A program made the translations under genes and the position numbers. Under the pieces are notes generated by a model that ran no database searches, was not told the origin of the DNA, and worked only from the letters and a program-made list of their open reading frames with translations. From positions 16,662,597 to 16,726,596 of the forward strand of contig NC_084775.1 in the NCBI RefSeq assembly GCF_028858725.1: a stretch of 64,000 bases of DNA, given 5' to 3'. Each line of letters starts with the position of its first letter. Within the stretch, counting starts at the first letter, position 1. The stretch comes from Colius striatus. Taxonomy: Eukaryota > Chordata > Aves > Coliiformes > Coliidae. This document shows, one piece after another, positions 26,369 to 38,769 of the stretch.

Positions 26369-29300
26369 TCACCTCATTTTCTGAAATGATGTAGAAGGAA
26401 CAGCACGCTTAGAAGAGCCAGCTTCTTCCTCACCACTTTCATGGAGACGCTTTCTTGTTGTCACTGGCTAAAAGACAGACACAGTAGGATGGCTACATGA
26501 AAATAGGCAAGACAGAGCCTAGCTGTTTTGCTTGCTACAAAATTGCAGGTGTTGGATAAAGTCTCCTTTCTGTGACTAAAAAATCAGCAGGCATAACAAA
26601 TGTTTCTCTGCTGAAATCTATCTAATTATATATGATCCTTCTCATAAAGGATACTGTCCCCAGCTTTTATCTTCCACTAAGATTTAAAATCGGCCTAAAT
26701 AGCATCTGATAATGAACATCACAATAGCCTTCTAAACTTTCACTAACATGAGAATTTTTCCTTGAATACTACACAACTGTGACTTGAATACATCAAAACA
26801 CATGTTGAACAACTCAAATATATGAATAATCCTTTAAAGTGTGGGAGACTATTTCTATACATGTAAACAAAGTGTCTTGCTAAAGCAGAAAAGGCCACTG
26901 CTTCTATTCAGAAAGCAGAGAGAATCATCAGACTGCTACACTCATCCAAAATGCACGCTTCTCCAAGTTCTCAAGAGCAATTGATTTTCTTATTATGGAT
27001 TATCTTGAAATCTAGTTTGACTGTGCAAAGTATTAATCTTCAACTAATGTTACACATACCCTTGTTGATGCTTGTGGTGGATTCACATTGGCACCTGTCT
27101 GATCGAGTAGCTGTTGAAATGTACTCTTCATATCCTCATCCTGTGAAAAAAACAGTAGCTTTTAAGTAGTATATGGCATATTTAAGGTAAAAGCTTATAT
27201 TTTGATTAATGAAATGGATCAGCAGTTAAAAATGAATGAATAAAGAAAAGGACATTCCACCACTTCCCCCCAAATAAACACCTTCCAAATACAGCTTCAG
27301 CGAGGTTGCCTGACCAACCTAGTGGCCCTCTATAATGGAGGGTCAGGTTAGTGAAAATGCATCAACCATGAGATGTTGTGGCTATAATCTGAGGAAATTA
27401 CATTACTTGGAAAGGACCCAATGCTGCTTTGAGCCACCTTTAGCATATGGCTATCCAATAAGGGTCATGAAAGCAAGAGAACAAAAAGCTCTCCTATACA
27501 AGTTCTTATGGCGGTTGCTAAGGGTCTTGACACAGCAGTAACACATTCTAGCATGCATCAGGTGGCATCAGGAGGTAATCAAATTGGTCAAGGCTGACAA
27601 ATGGCTGAGGGCAGAGGGTATACAAAGTGAGCTGCAGTGCTGTTAGATAATTAAGCCACAAATACAACGCATTATTCAGATAAAGATAAAACGCATCAGA
27701 CATAAAACTAAGGATAGCGTGGCCACCTCAGAGAAATTACCAATTCCTTTTTCTTTCTGGCAGCAGACTGTGCCATGTGGCAAGATTAAAACCTACATAC
27801 GGAGACCTCACGACAAGATGGAAGGCAAAAGAAATGTTGAATTAAAGGGGAAATAAGCAAAAACGTGTTTAGGGTGGGAAAAGACACTAAATAGTATCAG
27901 GCAAGGCTCAAAACTTCAAACAGCAGCAACAACAGTTGTAAAGGACTGTGGAACTGAAGGACACAGAAAGCTTATCATGCTGTAAAAGCATCAATAGCAA
28001 GGAGTATGAGCTAATGAAGGCTTTGCCAGGGACAGGGACCAAGAAAACAAACACACTGAAAAATGACATAGAATCTAGTTACCATTGTGAAAGGAAAAGA
28101 CAAGGAGAATAGTAAAGGAAAAAAATGAAGGAAAAAGGAAGGGGGAAAAAAGAAAACATTCAGGCTGTTGAATTACCTTTGAATTTACATCAAGAAGTTA
28201 GGCCCAGAACAATTCAGCTTTGCTGTACTTCGGTTAAGGCTCAGTTCCTACCTGAAGCCAAGGATGCTCTAAGGCTTCCTCTGTTGTAAGACGTTTGCTT
28301 GGATCCACCACTAGAAGCTTCTTCACAAGATCCAGAGCTGAGATAAGAAAAAAGAGTTAGTTGTCATATGATCAATACATTCATAATTCTTAACTTCTGC
28401 AACATGCATCCATTAAAACTATGTGCAACAATGTGTCTTAGAACACCTCAGAACAATGCCCTTAAATATCAGCTGGGTAGATCACTTTTCTTTCTTCTAG
28501 GCACAGGGAGGGCTGCAGACTGTAGCCATTTTTCCTTCACATGCGCACAATTCAACACTTTTCAGTATACCAAAATTACCAGTAGATATAATGAGCATGC
28601 ATAGGAAGTTCAGCCCTTTCCTAAAAGCTTCAGTACTACTCTGGATAAGCAAAACTAAATGAATTTAGCTTCTTGGTGTACAGTGTCTTGGAAAGCAGAT
28701 TATTCATCTGGGAAGATGAGAAAGACAAGACATACATAAACTTTATTTTCTTAGGAAATCGCATATTTTTCAGCAGACATTGTGAAAAATATGGCATTTA
28801 AGTCACATTTTATGACTCCAAATCTGCCATAATGGAATTTTGGTTAGATTTACTTTTCATTGTGTCTGATTACTCCGTTACACCATTATGTATGATTTTA
28901 ACACAATTTCCATTCTCATGAACGTCCGACTTGTTATTGAATAGACTTCAAATAATTCAGAAAGGAGTAATACTTTGTAAGTTTATTAGGGAAAAGAATG
29001 ATTACATCATTTATCAGAAACCCCTCTGCACGTAAAGAGGAGCATCTAAGGCAAATACTACTATTATTTTGTGCATATAAAACATTCTGAGAAAGAAAAG
29101 CAAGCAGGCAGTAATTATCATTTCAGTTTGATATGCAAAAAGTCAAATAGCTTTGCAGACTACTTGGCTTAGAGTGGGCCAAACTTAAGGGTTGATTCCA
29201 CAAATGTGGCTGATACTTTAAGCTCAAAGATTAGCACCATGAAAACTTTTCTCTCTCGGAATTCTTACTCATACCTCTTAAATTCCTGGCATGTTTTGTT

Positions 29301-32300
29301 TGACACTTGAAAAATCTTTGAGCAAGGCAAAGTTTGTAGACCAGCTTGACAAAGTCATAAGAAAAAGTGAAGAGAGGAAAAACAGATATATGTGCCCACA
29401 AACTATATACTTCTGTAGTTAATAAAGCTAAATATTGCTACGAAATCTCTGCGATGAAAATGTATCTGCTCTTTCTAATGCTTCAACTTGGAACATAAAA
29501 AACCACAAACAACCATTTTTAAGAGATTACTTAAAAAACTAAACGTATGAACATGGAATGTGCCAGACAGCTGAAAGGAAGTTAGAGGAAAATAAAACCA
29601 CAAGAATATAGCTAGATATGCTGCTACCCACTGTAATGGTGTCATACCCATGTCTGATACATGCTTCCATTCTTTTGAAATGAATGTGTACTCTCCACGG
29701 GTGATTTGATCTTTCAGGGATAGTTGAGTATTTTGCTCATTAAATGGTGGATATCCACACAAGCTATGCAAAAGAATAAAGCAATTAACACAGATTTTGT
29801 CATAGTGATGAAACACTACAATCATGCATTTTACAGCATCTGCTATCACAGCGTCTTTTACACATACAGTTTTAAACACGTTTCACTTCCTAATAAAGAC
29901 ACTGAAGTAGCCAAGTCTTGAGCCATGTATGTCAATGACTGCCCAGTGAAGGTAGCATCTACACAATATCTTACCATACAAAGAGAATAACTCCTAAACT
30001 CCAGCAGTCCACAGCTCGACTGTATCCAGCAGTCCCAAGTGAATTTAGAATCTCAGGAGCAAGATACGTAGGAGTACCACATAATGTTTTCATAAGAGAA
30101 GTTTCTCCAAGAATCTTGGATTGTCCAAAATCTGTAATCTTGTATTTAAAAATGGTAACATCACATTAAATACTAGGATTGACTGTACTAGAATATATCA
30201 TACTGTCAACAGACGTCAGGAGGTCACATTATGTTTCTTCCTTCCAACTCAGTTCCAGTACATAACTATTAACAAAATTTACCCCAAACATTACTAAGTA
30301 TTCAGTAAACAACTGAAAACAGGAGAGAAGAAGTAGGGAGAAAGATGACAGAGGATCCCACTTTATACTAGTATAAAGTACTCTCAGCTTTGGATGTAAA
30401 TGGACAACCACAGAATAAAGTATTTATAGCTTAATAGAAGACATTACTTGAAAAATAAGCAGTTTAGCATGCAAATCTATTCAGTGTGTTATTTAGGGAA
30501 AAAAAAAGAAAACAAGATAAAAACAAGACACTCACAAAAAAATGCCAACCCTACCTCCTCCCCCACCCCCCCAAATAAAACCCCAAACAAAACAATAATG
30601 ACAAAATCCTGTAAATCCTGACACCATACAGTCTGGATGTTTGTGGAAATGCTGTCTGTCATTTGAGAATTTGGACTATATTGAAAAGAAAAGCACTGAC
30701 ATTTCAAGTTGTATACTCAATTAAGTGCTACACAAGCACAGTATTTTTCAGTTGCTCTTAGATAATTGTACAGCTTAAAATATCTACAAATGTAAAATTT
30801 CAATTGGGGAGGAACGTTTTAAGTTACTTCACAGTTTGTAGGACTACTTCTGTGTTTTTTGCTATGTTTCACTAAAGAATTGGAAGAAATACAGATTTCT
30901 AAATGAACAAAAAGAAATGTAAGCTTCCTTACCTTTATAAGACACGTCTCTTCAGAAGACGAAAGTAACACATTCTCTGGCTTTAAATCTCTGTGTATAA
31001 TTCCATTGTCATGAAGATACTGGATATATACAGATATATAATCAAAGAAATACTGACTATAAACTTTTTTTAAAATGTAAGCTTTCTAATTTTTCATATG
31101 GCAGTGGCAGAATAACTGAAACTAGCTGAAACTAGCAATAACATTGATTTTAACTAGTAGTACAAAACATGTAGTAGAGATACCTTTACATTTACACTCA
31201 AGGGAAACTTTCCGTTATTACATCTGAGACATAGTATCATCATGAAGTAGAAGGTAAGATGACTTTACTGTAGGAGCGGCTGTTCCAAAAATGAGAATTG
31301 GGGAAAAACCACAATAGTTTACTCACTAATGATTTACTCACTAAGTTTATGATTTATTAATACTTACTACAGAACAACTTTTAAGTTTCTGGCTTTGGCA
31401 GCTGCAGATACTAAAACTGAGTCAAGAGAAAAAAAAATGATCTGAAAGCATATCCAGGTCCAGACTATCAAGTTTGATGTAGAAAATCATCTTGCAGAAA
31501 TTACTGATGGAATATGCTTACCATGTGATGAATTTAGAAGAAATTTGTCAAAGGACTCAATAAGTGGTATTTGAGAGATAGAAGTAGTCTTAACCTGTTT
31601 TCTGCTGAAATGAAATGCTTATTCAGGAGTGCATAGGAAAGCATTGGATTGCTGATTTTTTGAAGGCTAATACACTGATGCCTCTGCCCACTCACTACTC
31701 ACATGATAATTCTGCTGTCAATAAGCATAGCCTGTATTACTGCTTTAGTCCCTGATTTTAATAAGAGTACTTGAGTGTTCTTGGCTGCACTGAGGTAAAG
31801 AATCTTGATTGCTCGCACAGTTTTCAGAAGTGACAAACGACAGAAAAAGTAACGTCTAACATTCACATGCATAACCACGTTTTCTTGGTAAAATCCATGA
31901 TTCTGTACCTTTACAGCCAGCAGCATCTGATAAAAATACAATTTGCAGGTGGCTTCCTTCATCTTGATTGGCCTTGACACTCTGTCATACAATTCTCCTC
32001 CTTCCATCCTAATACAAATGCAGATAACAAGTCAATATAACTCTTCCAAAACATTAATCTCATTAGTCAAGACTGAGACCAAAACATTTTGTAGTTTGTT
32101 CACAGAGAAGGAATGTATTTCTGAAAATAAGAGAGCAACATCCTAAACACAGCATACACTGTTGAATTAGGCCTAATCTCCTGAGTATTCATTGCTCTTA
32201 CAAGGCCAAAAATCAAAAAAGTAGCACCAATCCACAATAGCAGCATAGTGGACAACTATCCAGGTACTAAGTGCCTTCAAAGCATAGAAGAACTCCCCTG

Positions 32301-35300
32301 GTTAACCTAGCTCCTCGTTTTATAGAGGTTTCAGAGAACAGTAGAGGCCAACAAAAGAAAAAGAAAACAAGCAAACAATGCCCCCCACCCTAGAGTTCAG
32401 AACTATACACATTCTTTGTGGCTATGAAAAACATTTTACGCATTTACTTTCAAACAAGTTACTTACAATTCCAAAACAATGTAGTAATCCTCTGCTTCAA
32501 AGAAGTTTTTGATCTTGATTAAGCAAGGCTAATAAAAAATGGAACACAAATGAACACAATGGAACACAAAGAAAAAAGCAGAATCATTTGTTAAAATGAA
32601 CATTAAAAACTAAAACTAACATTTTTACCATTTGTAAAAACTAACATTATCAACAATTTATTATCATAAAGTTCCTATTTCAGTACGATTTCAACCATAC
32701 CAGTTGAACCAACACTTAACACATCTGATTAGTGCCCTTGGCTTTGGAAAATGTTTCATATTCAAAAGTCTGTTGTCTGCTCTCCTGTATCTCCACATAC
32801 AAAAACATTCAACTCTTGCGGTGACTACAGCGCAACAAGTATCCTCATTTTTTCCACTTGTGAGTTACCATACCCTCAATATTTTCTTTACATGCAATAG
32901 TGTATTGGGAAGCAAGGGAAACCCATTAAGCTACGCAGACTTTCTCCTTCACAGAAGAAATGCCTTTTGTGTTGTGGGTTGCAGAGGAAAGAGAGGACAC
33001 AAACTCAAAACATTGCCAGTATATAATCTTTATATTCCATTATCTGGCCGTATTTACAAAAACACACATTGAGGAAAGATTTCTACAACAGTGGTTCAGG
33101 CTGAAACTTTGCCTGTGAAGCTTCTCAAATTTACATCTCAGTTACTCAAGGTTTTAAATCTCCAATCTGTAAAGATATAGTATACTTCAAAGAAGAAAAA
33201 AGTGTTCAATAGACTTATTTATATAAGACAAATTACACACATTCACCAACATACTTTCTAAACAGATAAAGTTGATCTTTAGTTATTACACTAAGGTCAG
33301 TGAAATATAGAAGTACAATAGGCAGAAATAAAGTAATAAAACTGTTCAATAACACTCACATGATCTATTTTTTTCAAAATTTCAATTTCAGTCTTGATAT
33401 TAAAAGCGGGGTTCTATTAAAAGAATCAAATATCACATTGGGTAAGACAGTGCTGTTCTGGAATAAGATACATCAGAAATATGAGACAGTACCAAAAAAG
33501 CCATAATTTCATATCCCCTGCTACTTTAAGCAACCATATGATATTTTCCCACTGATCAAGCGCCTTGAGTCAATTAAATGAACAGTCTGCTCTCACTATC
33601 TGTAGCAAGATATGGCTCCAGACGTCATTTCACCGCAGGTTAGAAATCTCACCTAATTTCGTAACTACAAAAAAAACTAAAACCAAACAACCTTGGCTTA
33701 TTCTTTTCTTTGAAATTCAGGCTTCTGCTAAAGATAGACACGTGAAAAGCCCTTTTCAAAAGGCCTCAAACAATTTTAGTAAAAAGTAGTATGATGGAGA
33801 ATATAATAAGATCATCAGTTTGTAATTTTTTGGTCAGATTCTGCTGGTTATGATGTGCATACTAGATGCATTTCAGGAGATAAATGTCATGAGACTCCCT
33901 AGCACCCTTTGCATATGCCATAATAACAGTCCTAAATTATGAACACAATGAAACGTGGTCAAAGAATAAAGGTAAGCATTTTCTACAGAATTCTCCACAT
34001 TTTTAAGTCCAAAAGGCATTTGGCAAGATGGCCAAAACACAGTCAAACAAACAAAACTACTTACTGCCTCCATACCACTTGCCATAAACTTCCGTTTATT
34101 GATTATCTTTACTGCAACTTTGTTACAAGTGCTCTTCTCAAATGCCAGTTTGACTTCTCCACAGGCCCCACTAACATAAAAACACAGGTATGGTAATGCT
34201 TACAAATACTTTTCAAAAATCTGCATAACAAGCATAGACAAATGAAACTGAAGCATTGGTTTACACACAATTCTTTGAGGCTGCTACATTCTAATACTCT
34301 AAATAATGTCAAAACTTTTCCAGAAGACATGCAATAGTTCAGAAATCCATTTAAATAGCAAGTGACATCAATGGCCACCCATTCAAAAACACAGAAGTAA
34401 AAATGTAGAGTGACTAATCTGTTTGTATAGAGGGTACCAGTGAATATCAAGGACAAGCTCTGCCACCATTTCCATCTCACAAATGCATTTAAGAGAACCT
34501 ATCAAAGAGCTCTCTTAACATTGGTCTGCACAAATCTGAACAATAGATGTGACAATACTTTTATTCTTACTAAGTAGCAATTATATTATAGAAAGAAATG
34601 CCTGTATTTTGCATTCAGATTTGTTCTCACTTAACTAGTGTCCTCTAAGTTCTTCACTGACCCTTCTTTTTCCAAAATATAAAAAAATTACCCTCAACTT
34701 CAGACAGCCTCTCTCCTTCCTGAAAATAGTTCTTTCCCCTTCTGTTTGAAGGCCTCAACAGTGATGTGGTTAGAAAGCTACATGCTACCTCCAAAAATAT
34801 AAAATATAAAGACTTACAAAGAATCCACAGGCTTCAAAAACACCCAGGTTTCACAATGGCAGGTTACAAACCCTAAGTCAATTATAGGACTGAAGCCAAA
34901 ATTCCTATTTAACTTGTGGCAAAGAACAGGTTGACTTGGATGTTACAATTATTTTTTTCTTTTTCCTCCTTTTTTTTGAACAGCAGCTCAATTAGCACTG
35001 GAAATAATTCCACAACAAGGTACTGGAAACAGTAAGAAAATTCATGCTTAATACTGAAGAAAGAAGAACTCTTACCTTCCCAAAGTCTTTGACATGATGT
35101 ATTTCTCTCTGAATTCTCTAGGAAATGCCAACTGATCATCCACCGTAAGATCAGAAAATACAAACACTAGGAAGATGAGTAGAGATAATCCTCTTATTAA
35201 CTTTAAAGTTTTGTTATAACAAACAACACTGCTTCCTGAGCTTTTCTAATCAACAATATAACTAAGAGAATGCTGCCTGCTAGAAGAAAGGCATAAATAT

Positions 35301-37230
35301 ATCAAAAAGTTAATTGATGCTATAAATTACATCAGTTATGTGTTAGGCAACGTGAGTCTATGACAGAAAACTGACATCTTTAGTATTATATTCACAGTAG
35401 TGCTTAATTAACTTAAACTACATTTAAGGACAAGAGAGGCAAGAATGTCAATGTTACAGCACAGAACAAAGAAGTGACAACCAGAAAGACTGCATCTTAT
35501 CAGAGAACCAAAGGACAATCGCTCAACCCTGCAATTTTTTAAGAGGGCTTTTTAATTATTATGCAGCAGCTGGTAAGTACCTGGTTTTTTTTTTCCAACT
35601 TCAATAGATCATTTCCCCCTGTTCCCACCAACACATGCACAGCTACTGAAGCACAGGAGTGCTTCAAAAATAGGAAAAACAACTATTAAAGTTTGGATTC
35701 TAGTAAGATAGTTCCTGATGCATCTTCTTTTAAATTTGAGGGGTTTTCAATTTTTTGAGATACAGATAATTCTTATGCATGTACTAAAACATCCACTTGT
35801 AGCTGTGTTTTAACAGCACTTGTGAAGAAGCTCAGCTTGCATGAAACACGCAAATCACTGTAGAAACCACCTCTCACTCAACAAATGAAGAACCTACTTA
35901 TGTTGTGGTACATTTTACCCTTGTTATTCTGTATAGACAGTGAAATTTCAGAGTTGTGAGTCAGTGGAAGCCTCTTCCCTTTTCCAATGAGCTCTCTGTT
36001 AACAAAAGTTCCATTTGCACTGTGGTCTTCAATGTAGGCAACATAGGAATTTTTTGGACCCATTTCCTCAAAGAGAAAAAATAGCAAAGATAACAGTAGG
36101 GAAAAAACTATTGTGAAGACAAGACAGACTATAGAGATTTATTGCTGGCTCAGGAAATCAGACTACTGAGGTCATTTCATAAACTGGATTAACAGAGCAT
36201 TGCCAAGAGTTGTGCTAAAGGAGTCAACACTGAAGGTACTTGAACTCCAATTTCTCTAGGATCCACCCTCACCAAAATCAAACTTCTTCATTTATGCCAA
36301 GATATAAAAAGACCTTTAACCTTTTTAGCACCTACCCTGAAGATTCGGAAATGCTTCTTGCTATAGTTTTGGTAGAAGCCAGTCTCAGACAATCCAAGTT
36401 TAGAAAAACTATAATCGCAGCTTTTTTCTCTTCCAAACCAGTATTCATCATTCACACAGTCTATAGAGGAGGGAGAGACAACATAAAATTGCAGGACGTT
36501 ATTAACTATGGCACTACAGAATGATGCCAAATGGTATTGAGCAGGATAACAAAGACAAGATTCTTCCTATACAGTCAAGTTTATTTGTCTTAATCCAGAC
36601 AAAGCACCATTCACTATTAACATCTTGTACAGTACTTAAATCATTTTACTCTAGCAAGAGGGGAGTTTTTGCTCCACACTCAGGAATATATAGACTTGTG
36701 TGATATACGACAAAATAAACTATGAAAAACAAAAAATACTGCACGTAACAAAGAACATAAATACCCCAGAGCTCCTGTAAGTCAATGGAAGCTGTGTATC
36801 TGGTGGGTAAACACTGGGATGTAGTAAGGAACCAAACATAACTGCAAAAGTTGTGAGCTTCCATTTAAAATTGCTGGCACTTAATTTGAAAATGAAAAGA
36901 CATTGCTCTCTATCAAGCTGCTCAAAACTTTTCTGAGGTACTACACATGAACCATGAAGCTTAATACAGCATGCACATACCATAATTGATGAAACCTTTT
37001 CCAAGTGCAAAGAGACGACCCCAAGGCTGAGGAATAAGCTCTTCAGATTCTTGGTCCTCAGGGATTGATGGGAGCTCCTGAGTGGGAACAGTGTCCAAAG
37101 AACTGAGGGTCCCAGAACTTGAAGAAGACTGACTAGTACTCTGTGACCCACCAGAAGAGGAACTGGTACCACTCTGGGACTGTTGGGTACCTTGAGACTG
37201 TTGCACTTCACTTCCAGTCTCTCGAGACAT
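26369..37230 (-). CDS. CHEK2: CHEK2 checkpoint kinase 2, complete coding region
   Basis: Ser/Thr kinase activated by ATM after DNA double-strand breaks; it phosphorylates p53, CDC25 and BRCA1 in the nucleus. Coding exons: 36981-37230, 36336-36460, 35919-36066, 35076-35166, 34065-34170, 33360-33413, 32467-32528, 31909-32008, 30933-31019, 29975-30138, 29648-29763, 28252-28337, 27060-27140, 26369-26467 (1569 nt, 522 residues; human 543). The start has context GCCACCATGT. Residues 12-51 form an SQ/TQ cluster with six sites including T50-Q (human T68). The FHA domain begins near residue 84 with WFGREKSC (phosphothreonine-binding Arg 94). Kinase residues seen: VAVKII Lys 226, HRDLKPEN (Asp 323), DFG (Asp 344), activation loop [17 protein letters not shown]-terminal basic RKR...KR tail fits the nuclear localisation signal. 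Oddities: DFGQ where human has DFGH, and one codon fewer in exon 6. Exon lengths otherwise match human, except for the first and last coding exons. Confidence 0.97.
27302..27345 (+). mobile_element. Possible CR1 ORF2 fragment
   Basis: GGTTGCCTGACCAACCTAGT followed by GGCCCTCTATAATGG resembles the CR1 ORF2 segment around CTGACCAACCTGGTGGCCTT. Short and isolated, in the intergenic side of CHEK2 intron 13. Plausible but not certain. Confidence 0.5.
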
Positions 37231-38674
37231 GGTGGCTTCAAAGAGAATGTTTAAAGAACCAATTACTACAGCAAAGTAAAACTGACAAATATTCACAGGC
37301 CATACTATTTACATCCAAGCCTATTCTCAGTCTTCAAAGAAGTAAAACTTTCAACTAAAGTGTGCATGTGTGGATTACATGTAAATCCCCAAGAACTTTG
37401 CAAACTGTATTTTTCCTTTTTAAGAAGAATGTGGTAGTACCTCTGCTGCTTCTAATCCAATACTTAAATCTTATTTTCAGGTTTTCACTTGAGCTCTTCA
37501 GGACCCAAATGTCACAAACATGTGTCCTGCACTCTCTCACAGTAACCACTGCAGCTCCTCAAAAAACAAAGTGGAAAACGTGAAAAGAGAAAAAATATAT
37601 TATAAAATGTGGTACGTTTTCTTGATGCTGACTGCACCAAACAGACTTACCACACAGCAAGACAATCTGGTGGTTTGGCTGAATATTCCTTTAATATTAG
37701 ATTATAACTCATGAATGTTCACATATCTCTTCCTTGCAGACTGTCTTCAGGAATTTTATTTACAAAATAGGCACACCTACATATAATTCATGTACCAAAC
37801 TCTACCAGACTCAAAGATATACACCACTCCCCTAGCTGCTGCTGTTAAAGATGGCAGTAAGAAAAGGCAACAAATGGCACCTCCCCAGCCTGTTAAGACA
37901 GAGGAATTTACAGCCATGCTGTGCCTTCCTGCACAGTTCAGAAAAAAGCAATCCACAAACTCATCTTTTTGCTGTTGGCCTTCTCCAACAGCATCTGTGC
38001 TCATCTCAGAGTCACCTGTTGGGATCCCTGCACTGACCTGGCTGCTTGCTGTCTGGATTTATCAGCGTATCGCGGGTTTTAAGCTCGTTATCATCCAGCT
38101 CAATGTGTACTGCCGAGTAATTTAACTCTTGTAACCAGTTTGCTACATTTCATCATCAGTGATAAAGCCCGGCAGCGCCTTAGTGACCGTGTCGCTTCTC
38201 TGGCAGGTGCTCGGGAAGGCGGGCGGCGGCGCGGAGGCCGCGGGCGGCGGGTGGCGGCGCAGCCGAGCGCGGGCAAGACCCCCCGGGGCGGAGAATGCCG
38301 GGGCGCGGAACCGCCGGAACCTCCCGTCGCAAGCTGCCGGTACTGGTATCGGCGCGGGGGACACGGGGCGGCAGCTGGACACAGGCCCGGCAGAACCCGC
38401 GGCGCAGGGGCGAGCGCTGCCCTCACCCGCAGCGCCCCGCTCCCGCCACCCGCCTCAGCCCGCTGTCCCCGCACCGCCCCCTGCCTCCCCGCCCGAGCGC
38501 TGCAGCTCTGTTCCCGTCGGCACCGCGCGGCCGAGTGGGCTGCGCGATCCTCCCGGGAAAGGCAGCGGGGGCCGGCCCGTGGCGGACAGCGGCCCGGAGC
38601 GCCCACCGGCCGGGATCCGAACTCACGGGTGCTGGAGCCCGCGCCGCCCGCCGCGCGAACCCAGTGCCGCCTAC

Positions 38675-38720
38675 CTGCGCGCGTGCGCCCCGCCGGGCCC
38701 CGCTACGAACCGAGCCAATC
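38675..38720 (-). other. CHEK2: Candidate CHEK2 noncoding first exon (3' end at 38675)
   Basis: CHEK2 orthologues have an untranslated first exon. On the minus strand a good donor GCGCAG|GTAGGC ends at 38675 inside the shared CpG island, and an acceptor TTTGAAG|CCACCATG lies just before the start codon (exon begins at 37235). The transcription start is not visible; the upper limit given is a guess bounded by the CCAAT box. Confidence 0.45.
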
Positions 38721-38722
38721 AG
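38715..38722 (+). promoter_or_regulatory. CCAAT box (NF-Y type)
   Basis: CCAATCAG inside the CHEK2/HSCB intergenic core, 48 bp upstream of the HSCB start codon. It is a close match to the NF-Y consensus and is centrally placed for use by both genes. Confidence 0.65.
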
Positions 38723-38740
38723 CGTGCGGCGTGCCGCGCG

Positions 38741-38766
38741 GGGGCTGCCGGGAGCTGGAGTTCCGG
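38741..38766 (-). promoter_or_regulatory. Possible ZNF143/Staf-type element
   Basis: On the minus strand the sequence reads GGAACTCCAGCTCCCGGCAG, resembling the common ACTACAACTCCCGGCAGGC promoter element with one mismatch in the ACTACA part. It ends only a few bases before the HSCB start codon, which fits a short HSCB 5' UTR. The match is imperfect. Confidence 0.4.
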
Positions 38767-38769
38767 AGG

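Noticed and set aside
31699-31908. Open frame continuing about 69 codons past the CHEK2 exon 9 donor
   Set aside because: The donor AAG|GTACAG fits the human exon length exactly (100 nt) and phase joins to exon 10; the continuation is intronic read-through without kinase homology.
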